Of a DNA stretch of 64,000 bases, positions 26,853-35,798 are shown piece by piece. The notes beneath the pieces are model-generated. The model worked only from the letters and a program-made list of their open reading frames with translations. It was not told the DNA's origin and did no database searches. The DNA is from Candidatus Amulumruptor caecigallinarius (GTDB lineage: Bacteria; Bacteroidota; Bacteroidia; Bacteroidales; Muribaculaceae): contig JAMPDP010000001.1 in the NCBI GenBank assembly GCA_023665605.1, positions 1,072,169 to 1,136,168 of the forward strand, written 5' to 3'. Each line of letters starts with the position of its first letter. The first letter of the stretch is position 1. Made by a program: the position numbers and the translations under genes.

Positions 26853-28036
26853 GAGCGCTGACCGACGATGACCGTGTATGGCTTGCCGCTCATGCCGGTG
26901 ATGACCCCAAGAAGCTGATGCTCAAGTACCATGGCGACCCTCAGCTCACGTGGCTCGCCATGCAGTTGGAGTGCCGCCGCAAAGCGCGTGGGAAAATCGC
27001 TCCGGAGCTGATTGACCGGCTCGTCTACCCCAACACCCTTGCAGTGGAGCAATGCACCTCGACGGAAATAGCCGAGGCACACGCGCGGCTGCTTGAATGT
27101 AACGCGCCGGTGCTTGACATGACCTGCGGCCTGGGGATGGACAGCTTCTCCTTAGCTCGGAAGGGCGCGATGGTGACAGCATGTGACCTCAAGGCGGACA
27201 ACGCCGAGACGGCGAGGCTAAACGCCTCCGAACTTGGGCTGAGCACTGTCAGGGTGCTCAATGAGAACTCCCTGAAAGTGCTTGCCGAGGCCGAAGATGG
27301 GGCGTTTCAAACCATCATCGTTGACCCGGCGCGTCGTGGCAGCGGCGGCAAGCGTCTCTACTCGCTTGATGACTGCGAGCCCCGCGTGGCCGACATCCTC
27401 CCCCTTGCCGCCGTCAAAGCCTCCCGCCTGTTTGTCAAGGCATCGCCGATGCTTGACATCCACGACACGTTGCAGCGCGTGGCGCCCTACCATGCCGATG
27501 TGCACATATTTGGCACACGCACGGAGTGCAAGGAGCTATGCCTTGATTTTATTTTTGAGGGCGCCAACCAATCGGAACCATCCGTCACTTGTCATACTGT
27601 CGGAGCCGACAGTTTCAGATACCGGCTTGCAGATGAGCAGGATACTCCATGCGCATATTCTCTCCCTGCGGTAGGGTCAGTGATTTATGAGCCGTTTCCC
27701 TCTGTGGTGAAGGGGGGCGGCTTCCGCAGCTTGGCACAGGCATCAGGATTGGCAATGTTATCACCGCAGAGTCACCTTTATGTGGCCGAGAATGAAGAAC
27801 AGAGCTTTCCCGGCACTCCTTGGAAAGTCGAGGCGACAATGTCGTGGGGCAAAGATGCCATCAAGAGAGTCCGGGAGCAGTGGTCGCACATCTCCGTTGC
27901 CACGCGAGGGTTTATACTGGATGCCGAGAGTCTGCGCAAACGACTGAAAGTGAGCGAAGGACCCGGCGAGATGAAGCTGTGGGGTGTCACCGCTGCAGAC
28001 GGGACTCCCATGCTCCTTGTGGGGAGGCGGCTGTAA
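26849..28036 (+). CDS. Class I SAM-dependent methyltransferase with THUMP-like domain
   Basis: This 395-residue protein has an N-terminal helical region, a Rossmann methyltransferase core with motif I VLDMTCGLGMDSF and IIVDPARRG (NPPY-like region), and a C-terminal THUMP-like half. This resembles a Bacteroidetes family of putative RNA methyltransferases. The substrate is unknown. It overlaps the glycosyltransferase stop by 4 nt. Its last 50 bp overlap the convergent gluQ gene end. Codon usage looks slightly more AT-rich in the last third. Confidence 0.85.
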   Translation: MRALTDDDRVWLAAHAGDDPKKLMLKYHGDPQLTWLAMQLECRRKARGKIAPELIDRLVYPNTLAVEQCTSTEIAEAHARLLECNAPVLDMTCGLGMDSFSLARKGAMVTACDLKADNAETARLNASELGLSTVRVLNENSLKVLAEAEDGAFQTIIVDPARRGSGGKRLYSLDDCEPRVADILPLAAVKASRLFVKASPMLDIHDTLQRVAPYHADVHIFGTRTECKELCLDFIFEGANQSEPSVTCHTVGADSFRYRLADEQDTPCAYSLPAVGSVIYEPFPSVVKGGGFRSLAQASGLAMLSPQSHLYVAENEEQSFPGTPWKVEATMSWGKDAIKRVREQWSHISVATRGFILDAESLRKRLKVSEGPGEMKLWGVTAADGTPMLLVGRRL

Positions 28037-28958
28037 GCTCCAACAGGTCACCGGTAGATAGGGCCATAGGTTCAGAGATTATCCCGGCAAGGTGCGCGAT
28101 GTGGCCGATGAGGCGTTCCGGCGTGAAGTCGCGGCGCAGCTGCTCCATGCTCAGCGAAGCGTCACGTTTGGAGAGCCGTTGTCCGGCCTCATTGCAAAGG
28201 AGCGGGAGGTGGGCAAACTCCGGGATAGCATAGCCGAAAAGCTCGTAGAGGTAGATTTGCTGCGCCGTCGAGAGGAGAAGGTCGTCACCGCGCACCACCT
28301 CCGTGACACCCATCAGGGCATCATCCACCACCACCGCAAGCTGATAGGCCCATGCTCCGTCAGAGCGGCGCATGATAAAGTCGCCGCACTCCGCGGCGAG
28401 GTTTACCCGCTGCCTGCCGCATATTCGGTCAACAAAACTGACCTCACATGAGGGCACCGGGAGCCTGACAGCAGCACGAGTGCCCGGTATGTCAGCGCGA
28501 ACCGGGAAGGGAGGCTGCTGAGCCGGGCGGCACGTCCCGGCATACACCACGCGCCCGTCAGAGCGGTGCGGAGCCTGCGTGGCCATGATGTCAGCGCGCG
28601 TGCATGAGCAGTTGTATGTCAGTCCGAGGGCATCGAGCCGTTCGAGGTGGTCGCGGTATATGTCGCCGCGGAGGCTCTGCACATAAGGCCCGGCGGAACC
28701 GAGGCCATCCAGACCACCTTCATCCCAAAGGAGACCGAGCCAGCGCAGGTCATCCTCAATAAGCTGAGCGTACTCGCGGCGTGAGCGTTGCGGGTCAAGG
28801 TCCTCGATGCGCAACAGCCAAGAGCCGCCCCTGCTCTTGGCCGAGAGCCACGAGAGCAGAGCGGCATAAATGTTGCCCAGGTGCATACGCCCCGAGGGTG
28901 AGGGAGCGAAGCGCCCTTTCTCGGGGCGCGAGGTGGGGGCGTCAGCGCGTGGTGACAT
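27987..28958 (-). CDS. gluQ: Glutamyl-Q tRNA(Asp) synthetase
   Basis: This 323-residue protein is a truncated glutamyl-tRNA synthetase: RFAPSPSGRMHLGN holds the HIGH-like site, LLRIEDLDPQR follows, a zinc Cys set (CSC, then AGTC) lies mid-protein, and QRLSKRDAS is the KMSKS-like site. There is no anticodon-binding domain, as expected for the enzyme that puts glutamate onto queuosine 34 of tRNA-Asp. The ATG at 28958 gives the family N-terminus and overlaps the preceding gene by 17 nt. Its 3' end overlaps the convergent methyltransferase by 50 bp. QueC at 7934 makes the precursor of its substrate base. Confidence 0.92.
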   Translation of the reverse strand: MSPRADAPTSRPEKGRFAPSPSGRMHLGNIYAALLSWLSAKSRGGSWLLRIEDLDPQRSRREYAQLIEDDLRWLGLLWDEGGLDGLGSAGPYVQSLRGDIYRDHLERLDALGLTYNCSCTRADIMATQAPHRSDGRVVYAGTCRPAQQPPFPVRADIPGTRAAVRLPVPSCEVSFVDRICGRQRVNLAAECGDFIMRRSDGAWAYQLAVVVDDALMGVTEVVRGDDLLLSTAQQIYLYELFGYAIPEFAHLPLLCNEAGQRLSKRDASLSMEQLRRDFTPERLIGHIAHLAGIISEPMALSTGDLLELTAASPQGAWESRLQR

Positions 28959-29202
28959 ACTCCGCGGCCACCTCCTCGATGGCATCCACGTCAGCCACCC
29001 ACCGCCCCGGGTTGGCAGTGTCGGCAGCCACAAGGTCCATCATGGGGTAGTAGTCGAGCTCGGGCAGGTCATCGTCAGGGTCGGCAATCTCCAGGTCGAG
29101 GGACGAGGGGTTGATGGCGAGCTGCACATTGTCGGAGTAGAGCTCCTCGTTCTCGATGTACTCGCGCACTAAGGCTGCTATGCGGTCGGCTAACTGGGGC
29201 AT
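28942..29202 (-). CDS. Small acidic conserved-looking protein, function unknown
   Basis: This 86-residue acidic protein (MPQLADRIAALVREYIENEE start) has helices at both ends and a DPDDDLPELDYYPMMDLV centre. There is no signal peptide or membrane segment and I do not recognise the family. It sits between the PBP4-like gene and gluQ on the same strand and overlaps gluQ by 17 nt, which suggests translational coupling. Confidence 0.7.
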   Translation of the reverse strand: MPQLADRIAALVREYIENEELYSDNVQLAINPSSLDLEIADPDDDLPELDYYPMMDLVAADTANPGRWVADVDAIEEVAAEYVTTR

Positions 29203-29239
29203 TTTTGTTGGGGGGATTATGGGATTAGACTTGATTGAA

Positions 29240-29283
29240 CTTGATTTAGCGGGATTTAGTGGGATTTATCTTGATTTAGCGGG
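29240..29283. repeat. Short direct repeats (gatttagcggg-like)
   Basis: Three near copies of gatttag(c/t)ggg lie within 44 bp in the 96-nt gap between the PBP4-like gene and the small acidic gene. Role unknown. Confidence 0.55.
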
Positions 29284-29298
29284 AGGAGGGAGAGGGGG

Positions 29299-30681
29299 TT
29301 ATGCTTCGTCATCCTCGGTAACCAGGGTGGATATCAGGAAGCGCTGGATTTCGCGCTTGAGGGCATCACGGCCGCAGGTGAAGTTGTTGACAAAAATCAC
29401 TACCGAGTGAGTGGGCGTGCCGTCCTCGTCGAGGAGGTAGCCACCGTAGCACTGCACACCTCGCATCGAGCCGGTTTTGGTGGCCAGCCGGCCGTCAAGA
29501 GCCGTGCCGCGGAGAAACGAGCGCATAGTGCCGTCATGGCCGGCCTTGGGGAAGAGCGACACGTAGCCACCGGCCATATCAGTGTGATACATCCACTTGT
29601 ACACGTCAGCCATGAAGCGGGGTGTGATACGGTCGTTGCGTGAGAGGCCGCTGCCATCCTCTATACGGAGCTTGGTGATGTCAAAGCCCTTCTCGAGCCA
29701 GAAGTTGCGTTCGTTGTTGATGGCCTCCGTGCGAGGTTTGCCGGGAGCCAGCGAGCGGAGCATCCCCTCGGCCATCATGTTGTCAGAGCGGAACATCAGC
29801 GAGCGGAGAATATCCTCCACTTGTGGTGACTGATGCAGATATATCACCTCATCCGCCGGCCGGTCAAGGTGACGAGGCTTCTCCGACACCTCGATGCCGC
29901 TCTTGCGGAGTGCGCCCATCACCTCGGCGAGCATCGTGGTGCCCGGGGCCGGATTGGCCACCGTGGCCGAGTGGCCGCGCTTGGATGAGCCGCTGACGTT
30001 GAACACGTTGCTGTTAGGATGCCGGCTTATGCGCAGGGGGCCTTTGCCCCCCGTGCGGTTCACGCGGATGCCGGGTGTGTGGGGCGTTGTGGCCCCCGAG
30101 GGGACAGAGAGCGTCATGCGGTTGTCGCGGAAGTTAGAGGCATATACTCCGGCGCCGTAAGGCACCAGAATATCCTCCTTGAGCCACCCCGCGGGGATGG
30201 AGCTGTCCACGAAGTTGCTCTCGTCAATGATTACCGTGCCTTTCACCTCCTTGATGCCGCGTGCGCGCAGTGCACTCACTATGCTGTCGGCGAAGCCGCG
30301 GTTGTCCGGGAAATGTACGCTTTCCAGTGTAGGGTCGCCGATGGTGGATATGATGATGTCACCGTCAAGGACACCCTTTTTCACCTGGCCGTTGATGGCC
30401 ACAGGGGTGGAGAAACGGCCGCGGGGCGAGAAAGTGCTGTAAGCCGTGGCGGCGGTGAGGCTCTTGGTGACAGAAGCGGGCACCATAGCCACCTCCGAAT
30501 TATAGTCGGCAAGCACCTTGCCGGTGCGCAGGTCCTGAATGTAGATGCCAACATCCGTGCGGTCGGCCCCGGCAATCTTGAGGGGGTGGGAGGCCGCGTA
30601 GGCGGAAGCAGCTCCGGCGGCAAGTACCAGCAGAGTGAATATCAGTCGGTTAGAATATGACAGGTATTTCATGTGAGTCAT
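29299..30681 (-). CDS. dacB: D-alanyl-D-alanine carboxypeptidase/endopeptidase, PBP4-type (S13)
   Basis: This 460-residue protein has a signal peptide (to about AYAAS) and the penicillin-binding motifs SVTK (SxxK), SDN (SxN) and KTGS (KTG). The long insertion between SxxK and SxN is typical of S13 enzymes. It trims or cleaves peptidoglycan cross-links in the periplasm. The start may be 30681 or the ATG 9 nt inside. A TAACTTCG box on the minus strand at 30700-30707 may be its promoter (one mismatch to consensus). Confidence 0.92.
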   Translation of the reverse strand: MTHMKYLSYSNRLIFTLLVLAAGAASAYAASHPLKIAGADRTDVGIYIQDLRTGKVLADYNSEVAMVPASVTKSLTAATAYSTFSPRGRFSTPVAINGQVKKGVLDGDIIISTIGDPTLESVHFPDNRGFADSIVSALRARGIKEVKGTVIIDESNFVDSSIPAGWLKEDILVPYGAGVYASNFRDNRMTLSVPSGATTPHTPGIRVNRTGGKGPLRISRHPNSNVFNVSGSSKRGHSATVANPAPGTTMLAEVMGALRKSGIEVSEKPRHLDRPADEVIYLHQSPQVEDILRSLMFRSDNMMAEGMLRSLAPGKPRTEAINNERNFWLEKGFDITKLRIEDGSGLSRNDRITPRFMADVYKWMYHTDMAGGYVSLFPKAGHDGTMRSFLRGTALDGRLATKTGSMRGVQCYGGYLLDEDGTPTHSVVIFVNNFTCGRDALKREIQRFLISTLVTEDDEA

Positions 30682-30731
30682 TAGTGATGAATGGTAAGCC
30701 GAAGTTAGCTATTTTTTTGCTCAAATCAAGC

Positions 30732-30765
30732 AAAAAACGGCTGCGCCCTTTGATGGACGCAGCCG
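30732..30765 (-). terminator. Intrinsic terminator of the ECF sigma gene
   Basis: Read on the minus strand, stem 30758-30765 with 30738-30745 (8-bp GC stem) is followed by a U6 run at 30732-30737. It lies 33 nt after the sigma factor stop, the clearest rho-independent terminator in the window. Confidence 0.85.
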
Positions 30766-30798
30766 AATGTTGTCCTGATCATAGGTCAGAGATCCGGT

Positions 30799-31305
30799 TT
30801 ATCCGCGGTAGTCGCCCAGCTGCTCCTGCAGCCTGCGACGGGCGAAGTAGATACGGCTCTTGACGGTGCCCAGAGGTAGCTTCATGTGAGCCGCAATCTC
30901 GTTGTACTTGTAACCTGCGATATGCATAGAGAAGGGTATGCGATACTCGTCGGCAAAAGCGTCGATGGCCGCATGAATCTCCTTTTCCGCAAAAGAGCCC
31001 TCGGGCGAAGCAAGCCCGGAGTCCTGCGCTGTGTTGATATGATAGAGGTCCTCGGTCTGATCAATAACCGTGGCACTCCTGACCATGCGCCGGTACTTGT
31101 TGATGAAGATATTGCGCATGATTGTGAATACCCACCCCTTGAAGTTGACATTGTCAACGTACTTCTCCTCGTTGTCGAGGGCCTTGAGGGTGGTGTCCTG
31201 AAGGAGATCATAGGCATCGTCACGGTTCGATGTCAGCATATAGGCAAAGTTCAGGAGGTTGCCCTGCATCTCCACCAGCTGCTTCTCAAATTTTGGTGTA
31301 CTCAT
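30799..31305 (-). CDS. ECF-type RNA polymerase sigma factor
   Basis: This 168-residue protein has region 2 (LLNFAYMLTSNRDDAYDLLQDT and the FKGWVFTIMRNIFINKYRR segment) and region 4 (MHIAGYKYNEIAAHMKLPLGTVKSRIYFARRRLQ), a minimal ECF sigma factor. No anti-sigma gene is adjacent, so its signal is unknown. The ATG at 31305 gives the expected compact N-terminus. It is a single-gene unit with a promoter at 31405-31412 and a terminator at 30732-30765. Confidence 0.92.
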   Translation of the reverse strand: MSTPKFEKQLVEMQGNLLNFAYMLTSNRDDAYDLLQDTTLKALDNEEKYVDNVNFKGWVFTIMRNIFINKYRRMVRSATVIDQTEDLYHINTAQDSGLASPEGSFAEKEIHAAIDAFADEYRIPFSMHIAGYKYNEIAAHMKLPLGTVKSRIYFARRRLQEQLGDYRG

Positions 31306-31404
31306 GACGTTAGCGTTAGTAATTATTGGACTAAGGGTAGACGGCACACGTGCCGCATAGTGTGTGATTAAGGACTATTACATCTCTCGTGGAGTGATGA
31401 TGTA

Positions 31405-31412
31405 CAAAATTA
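31405..31412 (-). promoter_or_regulatory. -7 promoter box for the sigma factor gene (TAATTTTG)
   Basis: TAnnTTTG match on the minus strand about 100 nt upstream of the sigma start. In the rest of 31413-31612 I see only a direct repeat, ttgtgttacaa twice at 31547-31568. Confidence 0.55.
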
Positions 31413-31612
31413 ACCAAAAACCGTCGTTTGAGGTTAAACCATAGCTCCCATTCCCGCGTTAAAAAAGCTGAATATTATACCTCCGTTACATCACACTGAC
31501 TGTCAACCCATTGACGAAGCGGTAAGGGAGCCGGGAAATGTAACATTTGTGTTACAATTGTGTTACAATCGCAATTTCTCGCTCTCATAGCCAACATTAG
31601 CGGCATAATCGC

Positions 31613-31620
31613 TAACTTTG
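31613..31620 (+). promoter_or_regulatory. -7 promoter box (TAACTTTG)
   Basis: Exact consensus 26 nt before the ATG at 31647; supports that start over upstream alternatives. Confidence 0.7.
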
Positions 31621-31646
31621 CCGCGCCAACACTCCCAACCCTGCTG

Positions 31647-32084
31647 ATGGACTCCAACAAACAGCATCTGCTCGACTGCCGCTACCTGCGGATGGCCCGC
31701 ATCTGGGCCGAGAACTCATACTGCACCCGCCGCAAGGTGGGAGCGCTGATAGTGAGCGGCAACATGATAATATCCGACGGCTACAACGGCACCCCCTCAG
31801 GCTTCGACAATGCGTGCGAGGATGCCGACGGGCTGACCAAGCCGTACGTGCTCCACGCCGAGGCTAACGCCATCACCAAGGTGGCGCGGAGCAACAACTC
31901 CTCGCAGGGTGCCACACTATATGTCACCGCGTCGCCATGCATGGAGTGCAGCAAGCTGATTATCCAGGCCGGCATACGGCGCGTGGTGTTTGAGGAGCTA
32001 TACCGCATCACCGACGGCATAGACCTGCTGCATCGCGCCGGAGTGGAGACGGTGCATATCCCCGACCCCTCGGCAGGGGCGTGA
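31647..32084 (+). CDS. Deoxycytidylate deaminase family protein
   Basis: This 145-residue protein has the zinc deaminase motifs LHAEANAIT and SPCMEC plus NGTPSGFDNACE, as in dCMP deaminases and ComEB. It would convert dCMP to dUMP for dTMP synthesis. The start is set by the promoter at 31613. It lies 47 nt upstream of the S41 protease gene on the same strand. Confidence 0.88.
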   Translation: MDSNKQHLLDCRYLRMARIWAENSYCTRRKVGALIVSGNMIISDGYNGTPSGFDNACEDADGLTKPYVLHAEANAITKVARSNNSSQGATLYVTASPCMECSKLIIQAGIRRVVFEELYRITDGIDLLHRAGVETVHIPDPSAGA

Positions 32085-32131
32085 GCTTACCGCAACCGGG
32101 AGAAAGCATCATGTAATCCGCATCACACATC

Positions 32132-33763
32132 ATGGACAAGAAACTGAAAAATCCCGCCGTGTGGCTGCCGCTTGTGGTGGCCGTGGCGTTCATAGCCGGG
32201 ATGTGGACCATGAAGGGGCTCCACAGCGGCGACCGTGGGAGCGCGGCACAGCGCAAGCTGGCCACCATGCTTGGCATCATCGACCAGGAATATGTGGACA
32301 AGGTGGACACCGACTCACTGCTGGAGTCCTCCTTTGCCGACCTGATAGCCGGACTCGACCCGCACTCCACCTACATCCCCGCCTCCGACCTCGAAGCTGT
32401 CAACTCAGAGCTCGAGGGGAGTTTCAGCGGCATTGGCATCACCTTCAATATGCTCAATGACTCTATCAACGTGCTTGAGGTGATCAGTGGCGGCCCGTCG
32501 GAAAAGGTAGGGTTGATGCCGGGCGACAGGATAGTCACCATCGACGACTCCGTGGCCTCCGGACGCAAGTGGAGCAACGAGCGCGTCATCACCAACCTGC
32601 GCGGTGCCGAGGGCACCAAAGTGCGTCTTGGCGTGCGCCGCGACACCGCCCGTGACCTGCTGCAATTTGAGGTGACACGCGGTCAGGTGCCTGTGACCAG
32701 CATTGACGCCTCCTACATGATAGACGCGCAGACAGGCTACGTCAAGGTCAACAAGTTCGGGCGTACCACCTTCGACGAATTTTTCACCAACCTGGTGAAG
32801 CTGCGGGCCGACGGGGCCAAGCGGTTCATCATAGACCTGCGTGGCAATACCGGCGGCTTCATGGAGATGGCTTGTCTGATGGCCAACGAGTTTCTGCCCG
32901 GACGTCAGCCGATAGTATCCACCCTGGGGCGCGACATGAACGCCAACTCCGCCACGTGGAGTGACGGCAACGGCACCTTCGGCACCGAGGATGTGGTGCT
33001 CCTTATCGACGAGTATTCCGCAAGCTCAAGCGAGATAGTGGCCGGGGCACTCCAGGACCATGACAGGGCTCTTGTGATAGGTCGCCGCTCCTTTGGCAAA
33101 GGATTGGTGCAGCGACAGATAGACCTTGACGACGGGTCGGCGCTGCGGCTCACCATCTCCCGCTACTACACCCCGTCGGGCCGATGCATACAGAAGACCT
33201 ACGTGCATGGTGACAACGACACCTACGCCACCGAGTTGATGGAGCGTTACACCTCGGGGGAGGTGTTCAGTGCCGACAGCATTAAAGTGGACCGCGCGCT
33301 CATCTACACCACCGACGGCGGACGCGAGGTGTATGGCGGTGGGGGCATCATGCCTGACATCTTCGTGCCCTCCGACACCTCAGCCGTCACCTCCTACTAC
33401 CTGAAAGTGCTCAATGCCGGCTTGCTCCAGAAGTTCTGTCTGCGCTACGCCGACTCCCACCGTTCCACGCTGAAGACCGCAAAATCCACCTCAGCACTGC
33501 TGGCCATGCTTCCGTCAGACGATGCCCTGCTCCAGGAGTTCGTGGAGTATGCCGCCGCCAACGGAGTGCCCGCACGGTGGTATTACATAAACATTTCGCG
33601 CCGGCTCCTTGTTACTGACTTGAAAGCCCTTATAGCACGTGACATCCTTGGTTCCGGTGCCTACTACGAGGTGGCCAACCGTCAGGATCCCACCGTGCAG
33701 AGAGCCCTCACCGAGCTTGACGCGGGGAGCGCCAAGCCACCCGTGAAAGTGTCGCGCCACTGA
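32132..33763 (+). CDS. S41-family C-terminal processing peptidase with PDZ domain
   Basis: This 543-residue protein has an N-terminal membrane anchor (about residues 8-25), GLDPHSTYI, a PDZ domain (about 85-175) and the S41 protease core. The catalytic Ser298 lies in YSASSSE and Lys323 in SFGKGLVQ, the standard Ser-Lys dyad spacing of 25 residues. It cleaves periplasmic proteins near their C-termini. It probably shares a transcript with the upstream deaminase and the downstream cycloligase. Confidence 0.93.
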   Translation: MDKKLKNPAVWLPLVVAVAFIAGMWTMKGLHSGDRGSAAQRKLATMLGIIDQEYVDKVDTDSLLESSFADLIAGLDPHSTYIPASDLEAVNSELEGSFSGIGITFNMLNDSINVLEVISGGPSEKVGLMPGDRIVTIDDSVASGRKWSNERVITNLRGAEGTKVRLGVRRDTARDLLQFEVTRGQVPVTSIDASYMIDAQTGYVKVNKFGRTTFDEFFTNLVKLRADGAKRFIIDLRGNTGGFMEMACLMANEFLPGRQPIVSTLGRDMNANSATWSDGNGTFGTEDVVLLIDEYSASSSEIVAGALQDHDRALVIGRRSFGKGLVQRQIDLDDGSALRLTISRYYTPSGRCIQKTYVHGDNDTYATELMERYTSGEVFSADSIKVDRALIYTTDGGREVYGGGGIMPDIFVPSDTSAVTSYYLKVLNAGLLQKFCLRYADSHRSTLKTAKSTSALLAMLPSDDALLQEFVEYAAANGVPARWYYINISRRLLVTDLKALIARDILGSGAYYEVANRQDPTVQRALTELDAGSAKPPVKVSRH

Positions 33764-33828
33764 CGCGGACCAACGCCCCTCCCCTCTCCCGGAGGCTGTC
33801 TGTCGACAGCATCCTACACTCTAAGGCC

Positions 33829-34392
33829 ATGGATAAAGACACCATACGCAGCAAGATACGGGCCACGAAGGCCCTGCTCACCCACAGCGAGAAACTCACC
33901 GCCGCCGAGCGCGTGTGGCGGCTGCTGGAGCAGACAGCACCGTTTATGATGGCCGAGAGGGTACTCATCTATCACTCTCTGGCCGATGAGCTTGACACCC
34001 GCGGATTTCTGCGTAAGTGGCACAGCCGCAAGCACTTCTTCCTCCCGAGGGTGAATGGAGTGAACCTCGACATCCTGCCGTTTGATGCCGATACCCTCGC
34101 CGAGGGCGCCTACCGCATCATGGAGCCGGCCGCCGGGAGTCCGGTGAGCATTGACAGCATCGACCTGGTGATAGTCCCGGGCGTGGCTTATGACCGTCAC
34201 GGCAACCGCGTGGGGCGCGGAAAGGGGTTCTATGACCGTCTGCTCGCAGACTGCCGCGCCGCCAAGGTGGGTATAGCCTATGACTTCCAGTTGCTCGACG
34301 ACGACATCGACGCTGACCCCCATGATGCACCGGTGGACATCATCATCACCGAGCGCCGCTACCTGCGCCCCTCCCCCCCTCGCCGCCGCTAA
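33829..34392 (+). CDS. 5-formyltetrahydrofolate cyclo-ligase
   Basis: This 187-residue protein has an N-terminal helical segment with basic IRSKIRATKALL, then the signature PGVAYDRHGNRVGRGKGFYDRLL that binds ATP and folate. It returns 5-formyl-THF to 5,10-methenyl-THF. The N-terminal part is short but within family range. It follows the S41 gene by 65 nt and precedes rex. Confidence 0.9.
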   Translation: MDKDTIRSKIRATKALLTHSEKLTAAERVWRLLEQTAPFMMAERVLIYHSLADELDTRGFLRKWHSRKHFFLPRVNGVNLDILPFDADTLAEGAYRIMEPAAGSPVSIDSIDLVIVPGVAYDRHGNRVGRGKGFYDRLLADCRAAKVGIAYDFQLLDDDIDADPHDAPVDIIITERRYLRPSPPRRR

Positions 34393-34434
34393 GGGCCACT
34401 AACGGCTGAGCGTGACGGTTACGCGAAAAATGCG

Positions 34435-34442
34435 TAACTTTG
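34435..34442 (+). promoter_or_regulatory. -7 promoter box of rex (TAACTTTG)
   Basis: Exact consensus 16 nt before the rex ATG, so the leader is very short. Confidence 0.7.
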
Positions 34443-34458
34443 CGGTAGTAATCCCGCT

Positions 34459-35136
34459 ATGGCCACCATCCCGGATATATCTCCTCGCGAACAGCTTCCC
34501 GAACCCACGCTGAGCCGCCTCCCCTGGTATCTTGCCTACGTCAACCGTCTGGCTGACGCAGGCATTGAGTATGTGTCATCCACAGCCATCTCGCGTCAGA
34601 TCAACGTCGAGGCATCACAGATAGCCAAGGACTTGTCATATCTCGGCATAAAGGGGAAGACACGCATTGGCTACAACGTGGCAGACCTGGCCGCTTGCCT
34701 GGAGCGGTTTCTCGGGTTTCGCGAGCGTCACCGCGCGGTGATGGCCGGTGTCGGCTCACTCGGCTCCGCGCTGATAGCTGACCGCGGCCTGGAGCGCTTC
34801 GGCCTGGAGATAGTCGCCGGCATTGACACTGACCCGGCGGTGGCCGGAACTGTCACCGGCGGCGTCAAGGTGTATGCACCTGACGAGATGAAGCCCGTGG
34901 TCAGGAAGATGGGCGTGGAAATCGGCATCATAGCCGTACCCGTTGACCAGGCTCAGCAGGTAGCCGACGAGCTCGTGGCCGCCGGCGTGCATGCGCTGTG
35001 GAACTTCACCCCGTGCCGCATCCTCTGCCGCGAAGGCATCGTGGTGCAAGACACCTCCATCTATGCCCACCTCGCCGTGATGTATAACCGCCTCTCACTC
35101 ATCAACTCCACTGACCATGAAGGCGATAGTCTTTGA
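34459..35136 (+). CDS. rex: Redox-sensing transcriptional repressor Rex
   Basis: This 225-residue protein has an N-terminal winged helix (LPWYLAYVNRLADAGIEYVSS and ASQIAKDLSYLGIKGK) and a Rossmann NAD(H)-binding domain with GVGSLGSAL. The C-terminal helix (SIYAHLAVMYNRLSL) is Rex-typical. It represses fermentation or respiration genes when NADH is low. The product overlaps the next gene by 20 nt, so they are probably co-expressed. Confidence 0.95.
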   Translation: MATIPDISPREQLPEPTLSRLPWYLAYVNRLADAGIEYVSSTAISRQINVEASQIAKDLSYLGIKGKTRIGYNVADLAACLERFLGFRERHRAVMAGVGSLGSALIADRGLERFGLEIVAGIDTDPAVAGTVTGGVKVYAPDEMKPVVRKMGVEIGIIAVPVDQAQQVADELVAAGVHALWNFTPCRILCREGIVVQDTSIYAHLAVMYNRLSLINSTDHEGDSL

Positions 35137-35686
35137 CCGCCGTCCCGGCGCACCGGTGGCTCTCCCGCCCCTATTCCGTCTTGTGCCGGACTCAGCACTC
35201 ACCGTCAGCGGCCAACCCGTGTTTCTCCCCGACCTCCCCGGCGTGTGGGAAGCGCAGGCGGGGATAGCGCTGAGGGTGTCACGTTTAGGCAAGGGAATTT
35301 CGCCGAAGTTCGCACGCCGCTACGTGGATGCCCTCACGGTGGCGGTGCTCACCATTCCGGTGACGGTGGAAGCCACCCTCGCCGGCTCCGGAGCTCCCGC
35401 CTCAGCCACATGGTGCTTCGACGGGGCTCTCACCCCCGGCAAGTGGCTCCCCCTTGATTCCGAAGCCGGGGAAGTGACCTTCTCCCTTGGACCTATCTCC
35501 AAAACCGTGACTGTCGATGACTTGCGCATCGACGATTGCATCGCCGCGGCATCGTCGCTGATGACCCTCAAGACCGGCGACATCATCATCCCCGCCCTGT
35601 GCCGCCCGGGACTCAGCGTCAAGACCGGCGACACCCTCAGGAGCACCGCTGACGGCACCGATGTGCTCACCTACAAAGTACGCTGA
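35117..35686 (+). CDS. Degenerate fumarylacetoacetate hydrolase-like protein
   Basis: This 189-residue protein resembles the FAH fold: IALRVSRLGKGISPKFARRYVD and the terminal TLKTGDII, VKTGDTL and LTYKVR pieces match family landmarks. In active members the metal is held by Glu residues in an E-x-E-L-A pattern just before this; here that place reads Q-A-G-I-A, so both Glu appear to be missing. It may be a non-catalytic relative. It overlaps rex by 20 nt. Function unknown. Confidence 0.65.
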   Translation: MKAIVFDRRPGAPVALPPLFRLVPDSALTVSGQPVFLPDLPGVWEAQAGIALRVSRLGKGISPKFARRYVDALTVAVLTIPVTVEATLAGSGAPASATWCFDGALTPGKWLPLDSEAGEVTFSLGPISKTVTVDDLRIDDCIAAASSLMTLKTGDIIIPALCRPGLSVKTGDTLRSTADGTDVLTYKVR

Positions 35687-35798
35687 GCCACTCCGGCGAC
35701 ACAATAAACCGCAACTCACATCGTTATAAGATAGCATACGTCAGCCCCGGCTGCATCGTGCACCACACACCTCCCCCCTCCACCGACCAATCATCGTC

